Assembly: GCF_036178845.1 (NCBI RefSeq)
Contig: NZ_CP108070.1
Coordinates: 7,006,001 to 7,070,000, forward strand
Length of the DNA stretch: 64,000 nucleotides
Direction: 5' to 3'
From: Streptomyces sp. NBC_00271
GTDB lineage: Bacteria; Actinomycetota; Actinomycetes; Streptomycetales; Streptomycetaceae
Shown here piece by piece: positions 37,311-46,490 of this stretch. Position numbers and translations under genes: made by a program. The stretch's first letter is position 1; each line of letters begins with the position of its first letter. The notes under the pieces were generated by a model, which was not told where the DNA came from, ran no database searches, and worked only from the letters and a program-made list of their open reading frames with translations.

Positions 37311-40142
37311 GTGGACGACTATGCGGGTCGGGTACTCGCCGACCGTTACCGCCTGCCGCTGCCGCCCTCCGACGAGTATGAATTCGCCGAGAGCCGGGCC
37401 TTCGACACCTACAGCGGTCAGGAAGTCCTCGTCCGGCAGGTGCCGTTGCCGGAGGTCGTCGAGGCGGAGATGCTCGACGCGGACGGGCTGCCCGAGGGGT
37501 TCGTGGCGAGGGACGGCGGGGCGCGGCGCGCCTCCGCGCGGACCACGCGCAGGCCCACCGAACCCGCCGTACGACGGGCGATCGAGGCGGCGCAGGCCGC
37601 CGCGCAGATTCCCGACCATCCCCGGCTGGACCAGGTCTTCGACGTGTTCGCCGAAGGCGGGTCGTTGTGGATAGTGAGTGAGTTGGTGCCCGCGCGGTCA
37701 CTGGCCGCGCTGCTCGCCGAGAAACCGCTGAGCCCCTATCGGGCGGCCGAGGTCGCCGCCGACGTCGTCACCGCGCTACGGGTGCTGCACGCGCACGGAT
37801 GGGTCCACCGCAACATCACCGTGCGCACGGTGCTCGTCTGCGACGACGGCCGGGTGATGCTGACCGGCCTGGCCGCCGGCGCCGCGGAGGAGGCACTGTG
37901 CGGGTACGACCCGGTGCCGGCACAGGACTTCGAGGGTCCCGGGGGTGAGGGAGGCGTCGGCGCCGGTTCACCCCATGCGGGTGCCGGTGCGGATGCACGA
38001 GCGGGTACGGGCACGGGCGCCGGTGTCCCGCGTGGTGCGGCCCGTGCGCGCGGTGCCGCGCCTGGTGAAGTGACCGGAGGACTGCCCGGCGGGGGAGCCG
38101 GTGGTGCCTCCGGCGGGGGTCCCGGAGCCTCGTTCGGCGCGGTGGTCGCCAGTGCGCAGGGGGCCGATGCCGAGGCCGCGCGGCGGGCCGCGATCGAGGC
38201 GCGGGCCGAGAACACCAATCCCGTAGGAGAGCCGCCCGTCGACGGCGGGGCGGCCCTGGCGCGCAGGGCGCTGGAGGCCGGAGGCGACGCCCGGGCGGCC
38301 CGGGCCGGAGCCATCGCCGCGTACCGGGCCGGAGCCCGGGCCGCGGCCCGCGTGCACGAGCAGCAGCGGGGCGGTCCGGCGGCACTGCCCGCGCCCCGAC
38401 CCGCCCCGCCGGCCGACGGCTCCGTGCCGGGGACCCTGGGTTCCGGGCAGGGTGTGGAGCAGCGGCCGGAGACCCCGCGCCCCGGTCAGATCGCCGATCC
38501 GTACGGCGTCGGTGTCGGACGCGCGGGCGCGTGGCCAGGCGCGCAGCCCCGCCCCGGAAGCGGCCCCGGCACCGGTCCCGGCCCCGGCGGCAATGGAGGT
38601 CAGGGGCGCCCGGCGCTCCCCGGCCCCGCGGCCGGTCATGGATATGGCCCCAGCGGCACCCCGGTTCCCCCAGGAACCCAGAGTCCCCACGCCGCTCAGG
38701 GCCCCCACGCCGCTCAGGGCCACGGCCCCCAGAATCACGGCACCCCCGCCCTCGTGCCCGGACAGCAGTCCACCCCCGCCCCGTCGCCCAACGGCCGTTG
38801 GGACGAGCTGGTCGCCGGTGCGCCCCCGCGGCGCGGCCCCGCCACCGCGCTCGCCGCGGAGCGGGCCCGGCAGGCGCGGATGGCCGTCGTCGGTCCGGTG
38901 ACCGAGCGCTGGGCGCCGGAGCAGGCCGGGCCGGTGCACGAGAACTGGCAGTTGGCGGCGCCGATCGGCCCCCAGACCGATCTGTGGGCGCTGGGCGCGC
39001 TGCTCTTCCGGGCCGTGCAGGGGCACGCGCCCTACCCGGAGGACAACACCGCGGAGCTGGTGCAGCTGGTGTGCGCGGAGCCACCCGCGTTCGCCGAGGA
39101 GTGCGGGCCACTGCGGCCCGTCGTGGAGTCGCTGCTGCGACAGGACCCCACCGAGCGGCTGGACTTCGAGGAGCTGAGCGGCTGGCTGCGCTCGCTGGTG
39201 CGGTCCGCGCCGGAGCCCGAGGCGGGCGCGCACGTGGTCGCGGCGCCGCCCGTCGACCCCAGCCGGCTGCCGATCGTACGGCGCAGGGGTGAGCTCGTCC
39301 GCAGGCGCCGGGCCAGGCTGCCCGCGACCAGTGCGCACGCCCGCCACAAGCGCGCGAAGCCCGACCGGCAGGCGAGGCCGGCCAGGTCGGCGGAGACGGC
39401 CAAGCCCCGCAAGCTGGGCCGGAACCTGCTCCTGCTGGTCCTGCTCCTGCTGGTCGCGGCGGTCGCGTACGCGATGGTCTTCATGCCGAAGAAGACCGAC
39501 CCGAACAGCGACGCGAACGGCGAACGGACCGGCTCCGCGGGCCAGGTGAGCCCGGCACCCGGGAACACGGCGGGCGCGGACGGCAGCGCCGGCAGCCAGC
39601 CGCGCCCCGACCAGACCTCTCCCGGCACGGACACGAACCCTTCGGGCGGCGCCAGTTCGACGACCTCGCAGTCCAACGACCCGGCGGTCGGCCAGGGCTT
39701 CACCCTGCGCAAGGACTCCGAGGGCTTCCAGGTCGCCGTGGCCAACGGCTGGAACCGCACGCCCAAGAACGGCCGCGGCCAGGTGGTCTACTCCCAGGGC
39801 GACTTCGAGCTCATCGTCGTACCCGGACGGGACAGCACCAGCAAGTACGGTGGCGATCCGCTGACGTACCAGCGGGAGACCGAGAGCGAGTTGCAGCCGT
39901 TCCGTGATTCGACGTGGGCCACGTCCAGCGGGATGCGGCGGATCGACGTGGGCGGACGGACCATGGCCGAGGGGCAGTTCACCTGGCAGAACTCCGCGGG
40001 GCAGTCGCTGTACGTCCGCAATCTCGCGATCATCGTCGGCGGCCGCTACCACGTGGTGCAGGTGCGCGGCCCGGAGGCCGAACGGGACGAGGTCACCAGG
40101 CTGTACGAGCAGGCGTCGGCGACGTACCAAGTCACGGGCTGA
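37311..40142 (+). CDS. Membrane pseudokinase with large insertion in the activation loop
   Basis: A 943-aa relative of its kinase neighbours that lacks catalytic residues. The Gly-rich loop is missing, the VAVK Lys is Arg42 (VLVRQV), HRD is HRN (N168) with Thr for the metal-binding Asn (T173), and DFG is GLA (186-188). APE is kept as WAPEQA (about 535). Between them lie about 330 residues rich in Gly, Ala, Pro and His. The C-lobe (QTDLWALGALLFRAVQG), a membrane helix (about 704-726, LLLLVLLLLVAAVAYAMVFM) and the same kind of external domain (EGFQVAVANGWNR, EGQFTWQN) follow. GTG 37311 has GGGGGAGG four bases upstream. A scaffold or regulator of the active kinases is likely. Confidence 0.85.
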   Translation: MDDYAGRVLADRYRLPLPPSDEYEFAESRAFDTYSGQEVLVRQVPLPEVVEAEMLDADGLPEGFVARDGGARRASARTTRRPTEPAVRRAIEAAQAAAQIPDHPRLDQVFDVFAEGGSLWIVSELVPARSLAALLAEKPLSPYRAAEVAADVVTALRVLHAHGWVHRNITVRTVLVCDDGRVMLTGLAAGAAEEALCGYDPVPAQDFEGPGGEGGVGAGSPHAGAGADARAGTGTGAGVPRGAARARGAAPGEVTGGLPGGGAGGASGGGPGASFGAVVASAQGADAEAARRAAIEARAENTNPVGEPPVDGGAALARRALEAGGDARAARAGAIAAYRAGARAAARVHEQQRGGPAALPAPRPAPPADGSVPGTLGSGQGVEQRPETPRPGQIADPYGVGVGRAGAWPGAQPRPGSGPGTGPGPGGNGGQGRPALPGPAAGHGYGPSGTPVPPGTQSPHAAQGPHAAQGHGPQNHGTPALVPGQQSTPAPSPNGRWDELVAGAPPRRGPATALAAERARQARMAVVGPVTERWAPEQAGPVHENWQLAAPIGPQTDLWALGALLFRAVQGHAPYPEDNTAELVQLVCAEPPAFAEECGPLRPVVESLLRQDPTERLDFEELSGWLRSLVRSAPEPEAGAHVVAAPPVDPSRLPIVRRRGELVRRRRARLPATSAHARHKRAKPDRQARPARSAETAKPRKLGRNLLLLVLLLLVAAVAYAMVFMPKKTDPNSDANGERTGSAGQVSPAPGNTAGADGSAGSQPRPDQTSPGTDTNPSGGASSTTSQSNDPAVGQGFTLRKDSEGFQVAVANGWNRTPKNGRGQVVYSQGDFELIVVPGRDSTSKYGGDPLTYQRETESELQPFRDSTWATSSGMRRIDVGGRTMAEGQFTWQNSAGQSLYVRNLAIIVGGRYHVVQVRGPEAERDEVTRLYEQASATYQVTG

Positions 40143-40237
40143 GCAATTCCCGTAGTCATGAATCGCTGAACGCCGAATGGTTCCCTCCCGTACACGGAAG
40201 GGAGAACCGTCACAGTGCGGTCTCCGTACGACCCCGC

Positions 40238-40258
40238 CGGTTCCCTGCGCGGGGACCG
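40238..40258 (+). terminator. Terminator-like hairpin between kinase genes 2 and 3
   Basis: CGGTTCCC/GGGGACCG around TGCGC, followed by CTCTTTA. A second imperfect hairpin lies at about 40179-40208. These suggest that kinase 3 has its own promoter in the remaining 40 bp. Confidence 0.5.
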
Positions 40259-40297
40259 CTCTTTAGTCTGACCCTGTCAATACCATTGCGGGGAAAC

Positions 40298-42055
40298 GTG
40301 AATCAGATGCAGGGCCTGCTCCTCGCGGGCCGCTACCGACTTGTCGAATCCATCGGCAGCGGTGGCATGGGCCGCGTGTGGCGTGCGCACGACGAGGTGC
40401 TGCACCGTGCCGTCGCGATCAAGGAGCTGACGGCCGCGCTGTACGTGACGGAGAGCGACCGGGCCGTGCTGTTGGCGCGCACCCACGCCGAGGCGCGGGC
40501 CGCCGCCCGGATCAACCACTCGGCCGTCGTCACCGTGCACGACGTCCTGGATCACGACAACCGGCCCTGGATCGTCATGGAGCTGGTCGAGGGCAACTCA
40601 CTGGCCGACGAGGTCAAGGAGAAGGGGCGCGTCGAACCGACCGAGGCGGCGCGGATCGGGCTGTGGGTGCTGCGCGCCCTGCGCGCCGCGCACTCCGCCG
40701 GTGTGCTGCACCGTGACGTGAAGCCCGGGAACGTACTGCTGTCCTCCGACCGACGGGTGCTGCTCACCGACTTCGGGATCGCGCAGGTCGAGGGCGACAC
40801 GACCATCACGCGTACCGGCGAGATCGTCGGCTCGGTCGACTACCTGGCGCCCGAGCGGGTGCGCGGGCACGACCCCGGCCCGTCCGCCGACCTGTGGGCG
40901 CTCGGCGCGACGCTGTACACGGCGGTGGAGGGGCGGTCGCCGTTCCGGCGGACCTCGCCGCTGACCACCATGCAGGCCGTGGTCGACGAGGAGCCCGCGC
41001 CGCCGCAGCACGCCGGTCCGCTCGGGCCCGTCATCACCGCGCTGCTGAACAAGGACCCGGCCGTGCGGCCCGGTGCGGAGGAGGCCGAGCAGATGCTCGC
41101 CGAGGCCGCGGAGGGGCGCAGGCCGAGTGCGGCGCAGGCGTATGTGCCGACGCGGCAGCACGTGGACACGGGCACCATGGGGATGGGCGCGCAGCGGGTG
41201 GCGCCCTACGGGACGGCGCCGCACGGGACGGGATCGCACGGCGCCGCGCCCCACGGACCGGGGGCGCACGAGACGGCGTCGCACGGGTCCGTGGCGCACG
41301 GATCGGGCGCGCACGGGGCGACACCGACGCTTCACGCGCCGGTGCCCGGGCCCCTGGGCGACGGCACTGGCTCCGGGGGCGCGTCCGGGAGACGGCGCCG
41401 CGGTCGTACGATCGCCCTCGTCGTCGTACTCGCCGCCCTGATCGGCGGTGGCGGCGCCGTGGCCATGCACTATGTGAACGGCGCACGGACGGGCGACACT
41501 CACAACAGTGCCTCGTCCGGCAGCGCGAATTCCGGCACCACCAAGCCCGGGAGCACCCCGACCGCGACTTCGGGCACCCAGGAGCCGTCCGGCTCCGTGC
41601 CCGACACCTGGGTGCAGCGGGACGACGTCGAGGGCTTCACCATCTCCCTGCCCGACAAGACCTGGCAGCGGCAGGCCAACGGCAACCAGGTCGACTACAC
41701 GCCCGACGGCGGCAAGCACTTCGTCCGTATCGCCATCGACGACTCCCCGGACTTCCCCACCCCGTACGCACACCAGCAGGACCTGGAACAGCAGTTGACC
41801 AAGCTGGTCGACTACCACCAGGTGCTTCTGCAGTCCAACACGTTCCGCGACTGCCCGGGCTCCCTGTGGGACTTCACCTGGACCGCGCTGCCGAAGCAGA
41901 CGCCGTTCCCGGGCGAGCGGCGGGCGATCGAGCAGACGTACCTCAGCCGTGAGGGTGTCGAGTACGCGATCTACATGTCCTCGCCCGCGGCGGACTGGGA
42001 CACGGCGCGTCGGCAGTTCGACGTGATTCTCCGCAGCTGGCTCCCCAAGACCTGA
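40298..42055 (+). CDS. Membrane Ser/Thr protein kinase 3 with His-Gly repeat linker
   Basis: A 585-aa kinase with an intact catalytic domain (residues about 8-275: GSGGMG, VAIKEL, HRDVKPGN, TDFGIAQ, DYLAPERVRG). The linker (about 302-348) has an unusual run of HG-containing units such as APHGTGSHGAAPHGPGAH. One membrane helix (about 370-392, IALVVVLAALIGGGGAVAM) and an external domain (VEGFTISLPDKTW ... SLWDFTW) complete it. The start is GTG 40298 with GGGGA upstream; ATG 40307 is an alternative. All kinase motifs are conserved, so it should be active, in contrast to the gene before it. Confidence 0.91.
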   Translation: MNQMQGLLLAGRYRLVESIGSGGMGRVWRAHDEVLHRAVAIKELTAALYVTESDRAVLLARTHAEARAAARINHSAVVTVHDVLDHDNRPWIVMELVEGNSLADEVKEKGRVEPTEAARIGLWVLRALRAAHSAGVLHRDVKPGNVLLSSDRRVLLTDFGIAQVEGDTTITRTGEIVGSVDYLAPERVRGHDPGPSADLWALGATLYTAVEGRSPFRRTSPLTTMQAVVDEEPAPPQHAGPLGPVITALLNKDPAVRPGAEEAEQMLAEAAEGRRPSAAQAYVPTRQHVDTGTMGMGAQRVAPYGTAPHGTGSHGAAPHGPGAHETASHGSVAHGSGAHGATPTLHAPVPGPLGDGTGSGGASGRRRRGRTIALVVVLAALIGGGGAVAMHYVNGARTGDTHNSASSGSANSGTTKPGSTPTATSGTQEPSGSVPDTWVQRDDVEGFTISLPDKTWQRQANGNQVDYTPDGGKHFVRIAIDDSPDFPTPYAHQQDLEQQLTKLVDYHQVLLQSNTFRDCPGSLWDFTWTALPKQTPFPGERRAIEQTYLSREGVEYAIYMSSPAADWDTARRQFDVILRSWLPKT

Positions 42056-42153
42056 CGGGCCGGACGGACACGAACCGGTCGCAACCGGTCTGACGAGGCC
42101 GGATAACAACCATCGCGCGGTCCGGGGCCCGGAGCGCGTCCGTCCGGTGCGGC

Positions 42154-43842
42154 ATGATGGGGCGTATGGGGACCGAGGGGGAGAACGTCCGTGTGATCGG
42201 CGGCCGTTACCGGCTGGAGGCCAGGATCGGCCGGGGCGGCATGGGCGTCGTCTGGCGCGCCACCGACCAGCTGCTCGCCCGGCAGGTCGCGGTGAAGGAA
42301 CTCGCCCTCGACGACTCGCTCTCCGACGACGAGTCCCGGACGCAGCGCGACCGCACCCTGCGCGAGGCCCGCGCGGTCGCCCAGCTGCACCACCCGCACA
42401 TCATCGTCGTGCACGACGTGGTCGAGGAGGACGAACGGCCGTACATCGTGATGGAGCTGATCGACGGCGGCTCGCTCGCCGAGAAGATCTCCGCCGACGG
42501 TCCTGTCGACGCGCCCGAGGCCGCCCGGATCGGCCTCGCCCTCCTCGGCGCGCTGCGCCGCGCGCACGAGGCGGGTGTCCTGCACCGTGACCTCAAGCCC
42601 GCCAACGTCCTGATGGAGGCGGGTACCGACCGTGTCGTGCTCACCGACTTCGGCATCGCCCAGGTCGCGGGCGCCACGACACTCACCGAGAGCGGGTCGT
42701 TCGTCGGCTCGCCCGAGTACACCGCGCCCGAGCGGATGTCCGGGGTCAGGACCGGACCCGAGTCCGATCTGTGGTCGCTCGGGGCGCTGCTCTGCACGGT
42801 CCTGAGCGGTGAATCGCCCTTCCGCCGTGACTCGTTGGGCGGCATCCTGCACGCCGTCGTCATGGACGAGATCCGCCCGCCCGCGCAGGCCGCGCCCCTG
42901 CTGCCCGTCGTTCGGGGGCTGCTGGAGCGCGATCCGGAGCGGCGGCTCGACGCGGTGGAGGCGGAGCGGCTGCTCAGGGCGTTCCTGGAGACGGGCCGTA
43001 CGCCGCGGGCCGCGTCGGCCGGCTACACACCCACGCAACGGGACGTACCGAAGCGGAAGTCACCCGTCCAGCAGGCCGCGCACCACTCCCCACCACCTGT
43101 TCATCCGCCTGCCGCCGCGCCCGACCGTGCCCCGAAGCGGTCGGCGCGGACCATGCTCGTCGTCGCGGCGCTGGTCGCCGCCGCGGCCGGAGCGGGCGTG
43201 TCGGCGGTGCTGCTGGTGAACCACGACGGGGGCGGCGGGGGCGGTACGTCGACTCCGTCCGCCAGTTCGGCGCCGGGCACGTCCGTGAGCGCGTCGCACT
43301 CCCCGAGCGCGCCCGCGGCGCCGGGGTCTTCGGCCTCACCGAGCGCCGCCCCCACGGTCACCGTCACCCGGCAGCAGAAGCCGACCGCCGCCTCCGGCCC
43401 GGCGCCCTCGGGCTACCGGACGGTCCATGACCCGGACGGGTTCTCGCTCGCCGTGCCGGACGGCTTCACCCGCGATCCGGAGGGCGAGCGGATCTTCTAC
43501 CTCTCGCCGGGCCAGACCTTCCGCCTCGGCATCAAGGCGACCGACCCCGAGGCGGGCGGCCCGCTCGCGGTGATGCGGCGCGCCGACGCCGACGGGCCGT
43601 CCACGAACCCGGGCTACCAAGACGGCACCGTCACCTCGACCACGCACGACGGACAGCCCGCCGCGCTCTGGGAGTTCACCTGGAACGGCTTCACCAAGGC
43701 GGAGGGCGCGCGGCACACGTACGACCTCTGCTGGGAGGAAGGCGGCCGGATGTACGACGTGTGGGTGTCGGCGCCGGTCGGCAAGGTGACGCAGGCGAAG
43801 GAGTACTTCGACGTGGCGTTGGACACCTTCGTGGCCCCGTAG
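42154..43842 (+). CDS. Membrane Ser/Thr protein kinase 4
   Basis: A kinase of up to 562 aa. The start is uncertain: ATG 42154, ATG 42166, or GTG 42193, which has the best ribosome-binding site (GGGGGAG, 9 nt away). The catalytic domain has GRGGMG, VAVKEL, HRDLKPAN, TDFGIAQ and EYTAPERMSG. After a short Pro-rich linker comes a membrane helix (about 332-355, MLVVAALVAAAAGAGVSAVL), then a Ser/Thr/Ala stalk and a C-terminal external domain (DGFSLAVPDGF ... ALWEFTWNGF) related to those of its neighbours. It is separated from kinase 3 by 98 bp. Confidence 0.91.
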   Translation: MMGRMGTEGENVRVIGGRYRLEARIGRGGMGVVWRATDQLLARQVAVKELALDDSLSDDESRTQRDRTLREARAVAQLHHPHIIVVHDVVEEDERPYIVMELIDGGSLAEKISADGPVDAPEAARIGLALLGALRRAHEAGVLHRDLKPANVLMEAGTDRVVLTDFGIAQVAGATTLTESGSFVGSPEYTAPERMSGVRTGPESDLWSLGALLCTVLSGESPFRRDSLGGILHAVVMDEIRPPAQAAPLLPVVRGLLERDPERRLDAVEAERLLRAFLETGRTPRAASAGYTPTQRDVPKRKSPVQQAAHHSPPPVHPPAAAPDRAPKRSARTMLVVAALVAAAAGAGVSAVLLVNHDGGGGGGTSTPSASSAPGTSVSASHSPSAPAAPGSSASPSAAPTVTVTRQQKPTAASGPAPSGYRTVHDPDGFSLAVPDGFTRDPEGERIFYLSPGQTFRLGIKATDPEAGGPLAVMRRADADGPSTNPGYQDGTVTSTTHDGQPAALWEFTWNGFTKAEGARHTYDLCWEEGGRMYDVWVSAPVGKVTQAKEYFDVALDTFVAP

Positions 43843-43945
43843 ACGGGAGGTATACGGGAGATAAGGGACGGCCCGCGTCACGGGTCTGTGACCGGTGCGC
43901 GACGGGGCTGGATGCCGGAGAGCGTGCCGCGATAGGGATGGACCC

Positions 43946-45619
43946 ATGAGGAACAACGGGGGAGTCCCTTACGGGGCCGACGAGCCGACGAGTTTCGTTC
44001 TGCAACCGCCGACCCGGGTCGCCCCGGAGCCGACGGCCGAGCCCGCGCCCGGTCCAGCGCCCGTGCCCGCGCCCGGTCCAGTGCCCGCGTCCGCGCCCAA
44101 CCCCGCGACCGATCCCGATCCCGATCGCGACCCCGGCACCGGGCGGCTCATCGCGGGCCGCTACCGGCTGCTCGGCAAGCTCGGGCACGGTGGGATGGGG
44201 ACGGTCTGGCGGGCCAAGGACGAGACGGTGGACCGTGAGGTCGCCGTCAAGGAACCCCGCGTACCGGACCACCTTCCCGAGCGTGAACGCGCCAATGTCT
44301 TCGAGCGGATGCGCCGCGAGGCGCGCGCCGCGGCCCGGCTCGACCACCCGGCGGTGGTGAACGTCCACGACGTCGCGGTCGTGGACGGACAGCCCTGGAT
44401 CGTCATGGAACTGGTGCGGGGCCGTTCGCTGGGCGCCGCCCTCCAGGAGGGCACGCTCGGGGTGCGTGAGGCGGCGCGGATCGGTCTTGAGGTGCTCGGC
44501 GCGCTGGAGGCGGCGCACGCGGCGGGCATCCTGCACCGGGACGTCAAGCCCGACAACGTGCTGCTCGGCCCGCACGGCCGGGTCGTCCTCACCGACTTCG
44601 GCATCGCGCAGATCGAGGGGGAGACGAATCTGACGGCCACGGGCGGCTTCGTCGGGTCGCCCGAGTACATCGCGCCGGAACGGGTGCTCGGCCAGCGTCC
44701 GGGCCCGGCCTGCGACCTCTGGTCGCTCGGTGTCGTCCTGTACGCGGCCACGGAGGGCGTGTCGCCCTTCCGCCGCAGCAACACGCCCGCGACGCTCCAG
44801 TCGGTCCTCAACTCCACCCCGGCGCCGCCCGCGTCGGCGCGGGGTCCGCTGGCGGAGGCCATCAACGGGCTCCTGGACAAGGACCCCTCCCGCCGCCCCG
44901 GCGCGGACCGGGTCCGACGGATGCTGGAGCAGGCCGCCGAGCCACCCGTCCCGGAGCCGACGCAGGTGGTGCAGATCGCGGGTCCGGGCGGCAAGGGTCT
45001 GCGCGTGCGGCGCACGCCCCTGTTCATCGGCCTCGGCGCGGTGGTCGTCGCGGCGGCGGTGGCGGCGTACCTGGTGTTCGCGAACCCGTTCGCGGGTCCG
45101 CTGCCCGACGGCTGGAAGAAGCACCACGACACGGACGTCGCCGCGACACTGGTGGTACCCGCGGGCTACCAGAGATCGACGCCGGACCGGACGTCGGACA
45201 AGGGGCACTGGGTCACGTACACCGACTGGAGCGGCAGCATCTGGATCGGCCTGACCCTGATCAAGAAGTCCGAGGACGCGAGCCACCGGATCAAGGACTC
45301 CTCGGCCGCCGAGATGTACGCCGACAACGACGACTTCAAGGGCAGCGGCGCGTACGAGCTGAGCATGCCCGCGGCCCCGCGGACGGACCCGGAGGAAACG
45401 AAGTACCACGGCAGGCAGTCCGCCGAGAACACCGTCGCCTACACGACCACCGACAGCCAGAACCCGCGCCCGCGCGAGGTGAAGATCTTCTACTACAAGA
45501 CGTCCAAGGGCGACATGTACAAGTTCACGATCAGCTATCCGGGCAAGGGCGACTTCACGACACGCGGCCGTGAAGTCGCCAGGACGGCGATCGCGAACCT
45601 GGACATCGACCAGTTGTAG
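43946..45619 (+). CDS. Membrane Ser/Thr protein kinase 5 with Pro/Ala-repeat N-terminus
   Basis: A 557-aa kinase. Unlike the others it has a 70-residue N-terminal extension of Pro/Ala/Gly units (EPAPGPAPVPAPGPVPA type) before the catalytic domain. All catalytic motifs are present (GHGGMG, VAVKEP, HRDVKPDN, TDFGIAQ, EYIAPERVLG). A membrane helix (about 359-380) and an external domain with LPDGWKKHH and VVPAGYQRS follow; the WEFTW signature is weaker here than in its neighbours. ATG 43946 lies 8 nt after AGGGAT. Last of the kinase array. Confidence 0.91.
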   Translation: MRNNGGVPYGADEPTSFVLQPPTRVAPEPTAEPAPGPAPVPAPGPVPASAPNPATDPDPDRDPGTGRLIAGRYRLLGKLGHGGMGTVWRAKDETVDREVAVKEPRVPDHLPERERANVFERMRREARAAARLDHPAVVNVHDVAVVDGQPWIVMELVRGRSLGAALQEGTLGVREAARIGLEVLGALEAAHAAGILHRDVKPDNVLLGPHGRVVLTDFGIAQIEGETNLTATGGFVGSPEYIAPERVLGQRPGPACDLWSLGVVLYAATEGVSPFRRSNTPATLQSVLNSTPAPPASARGPLAEAINGLLDKDPSRRPGADRVRRMLEQAAEPPVPEPTQVVQIAGPGGKGLRVRRTPLFIGLGAVVVAAAVAAYLVFANPFAGPLPDGWKKHHDTDVAATLVVPAGYQRSTPDRTSDKGHWVTYTDWSGSIWIGLTLIKKSEDASHRIKDSSAAEMYADNDDFKGSGAYELSMPAAPRTDPEETKYHGRQSAENTVAYTTTDSQNPRPREVKIFYYKTSKGDMYKFTISYPGKGDFTTRGREVARTAIANLDIDQL

Positions 45620-45675
45620 AGGGGCGACGAGGGGTCAGGCGAGCTGGCCGGCCTGGGCCTTGATGGCCGGCGGGG

Positions 45676-45803
45676 ATGCCGTGTTCCGGTCCGCTCCGCC
45701 CCGTTCCCGCCGAGGCGGACGGCGGGCGCGGACTGTTCCTCGTATGCCATTACGCGGAAGCTTGGGGTGGCTACCCGCTCGGCGACGACCTCTGCGGCGT
45801 GAA
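45676..45803 (+). pseudogene. Remnant of an RsbW-like ATP-binding (anti-sigma type) protein gene
   Basis: The frame encodes ADGGRGLFLVCHYAEAWGGY followed by PLGDDLCGVK. This is the C-terminal ATP-lid and last strand pattern of the many small HATPase (RsbW/SpoIIAB-like) regulators of Streptomyces. No N-terminal half, His-kinase-type N box or ribosome-binding site is present, and the frame runs on into unrelated sequence. It is probably a decayed fragment at an insertion or deletion boundary beside the Uma2 gene. Confidence 0.45.
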
Positions 45804-45884
45804 GGCCCACGGTTGCGAGCGGCGCAGTCCGCGCGGCGCTACCGTGGAGGCAGCGACACGCCCTGTAATCGGTGGAGGACCGCG

Positions 45885-46490
45885 GTGACCATCATGAGCG
45901 AGCGTCCGGCGTCCATAGACGCTCCTTCGGCCGGAGTCTTTGGGGACATGCTTCGGACCGTCGAGGAGCTGGACACGCCTGAGGGTTACAAGGCCGAACT
46001 CATCCGGGGGAAGATCGTCGTGTCGCCGTGGTCGAAGCTGCGTTATCTGCGTCCCATGCGGAGGCTTCGCAGCCAGGTGGAGGCTCATGCGCCTGAAGGG
46101 CATGTCGCCGAGACCTCACCCTTCCTCTTCGTGTTTCCGCCTGCTGAGCGAGGCTTCGGTCCCGACCTCTTTGTCGCCGACGAAACCGCCTTCGAAGCCG
46201 AAGGCCGCCACGCCGACGGTGCCGCCCTCTCCCTCGTCGCGGAGCTGACCTCCGCATCCACCAAGGACGCCGACTGGCTCGACAAGCTGGACACGTACGG
46301 GCGTGTCGTCCCCGTGTATCTGGTGCTGGACATGCAGGTGGGGGAGATCACCGCGTTCTGGGACCCCTCCCCGAAGGGCTATCGGTCGCGGACGACGGTC
46401 ACCTTCGGTACGTCCCTGCGTGTTCCCCCACCCTTCGACTTCGACCTCGACACCTCGGAGTTCGCGGCTGGCGCGGACGTGGAGAGCTGA
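45885..46490 (+). CDS. Uma2-family (DUF820) restriction-endonuclease-fold protein
   Basis: A 201-aa protein with the PD-(D/E)xK nuclease fold: the opening helix MLRTVEELDTPEGYKAELIR, then GFGPDLFVADE, VAELTSASTKDADWLDKLDTY and VPVYLVLDMQVGEITAFWDP. The conserved Asp (PDLF) and Glu (AELTS) with the later Lys make up the putative active site. GTG 45885 has GGAGG six bases upstream. Uma2 genes are abundant in Streptomyces, often near mobile or regulatory loci; their biological role is not established. It sits next to a decayed ATPase fragment, consistent with an accessory insertion. Confidence 0.85.
   Translation: MTIMSERPASIDAPSAGVFGDMLRTVEELDTPEGYKAELIRGKIVVSPWSKLRYLRPMRRLRSQVEAHAPEGHVAETSPFLFVFPPAERGFGPDLFVADETAFEAEGRHADGAALSLVAELTSASTKDADWLDKLDTYGRVVPVYLVLDMQVGEITAFWDPSPKGYRSRTTVTFGTSLRVPPPFDFDLDTSEFAAGADVES

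Noticed and set aside
33771..37619. Very long minus-strand open frame (1282 codons) over the kinase and hydrolase genes
   Set aside because: It is the shadow of GC-rich plus-strand and minus-strand genes; the translation is Arg/His/Gly/Pro-rich with no fold, while kinase motifs are clear in the other frame.
38690..38720. CRISPR-like or mobile repeat inside the pseudokinase gene
   Set aside because: Two adjacent copies of CCCCACGCCGCTCAGGG encode part of the Ala/Gln/Gly-rich insert, and read as coding slippage.
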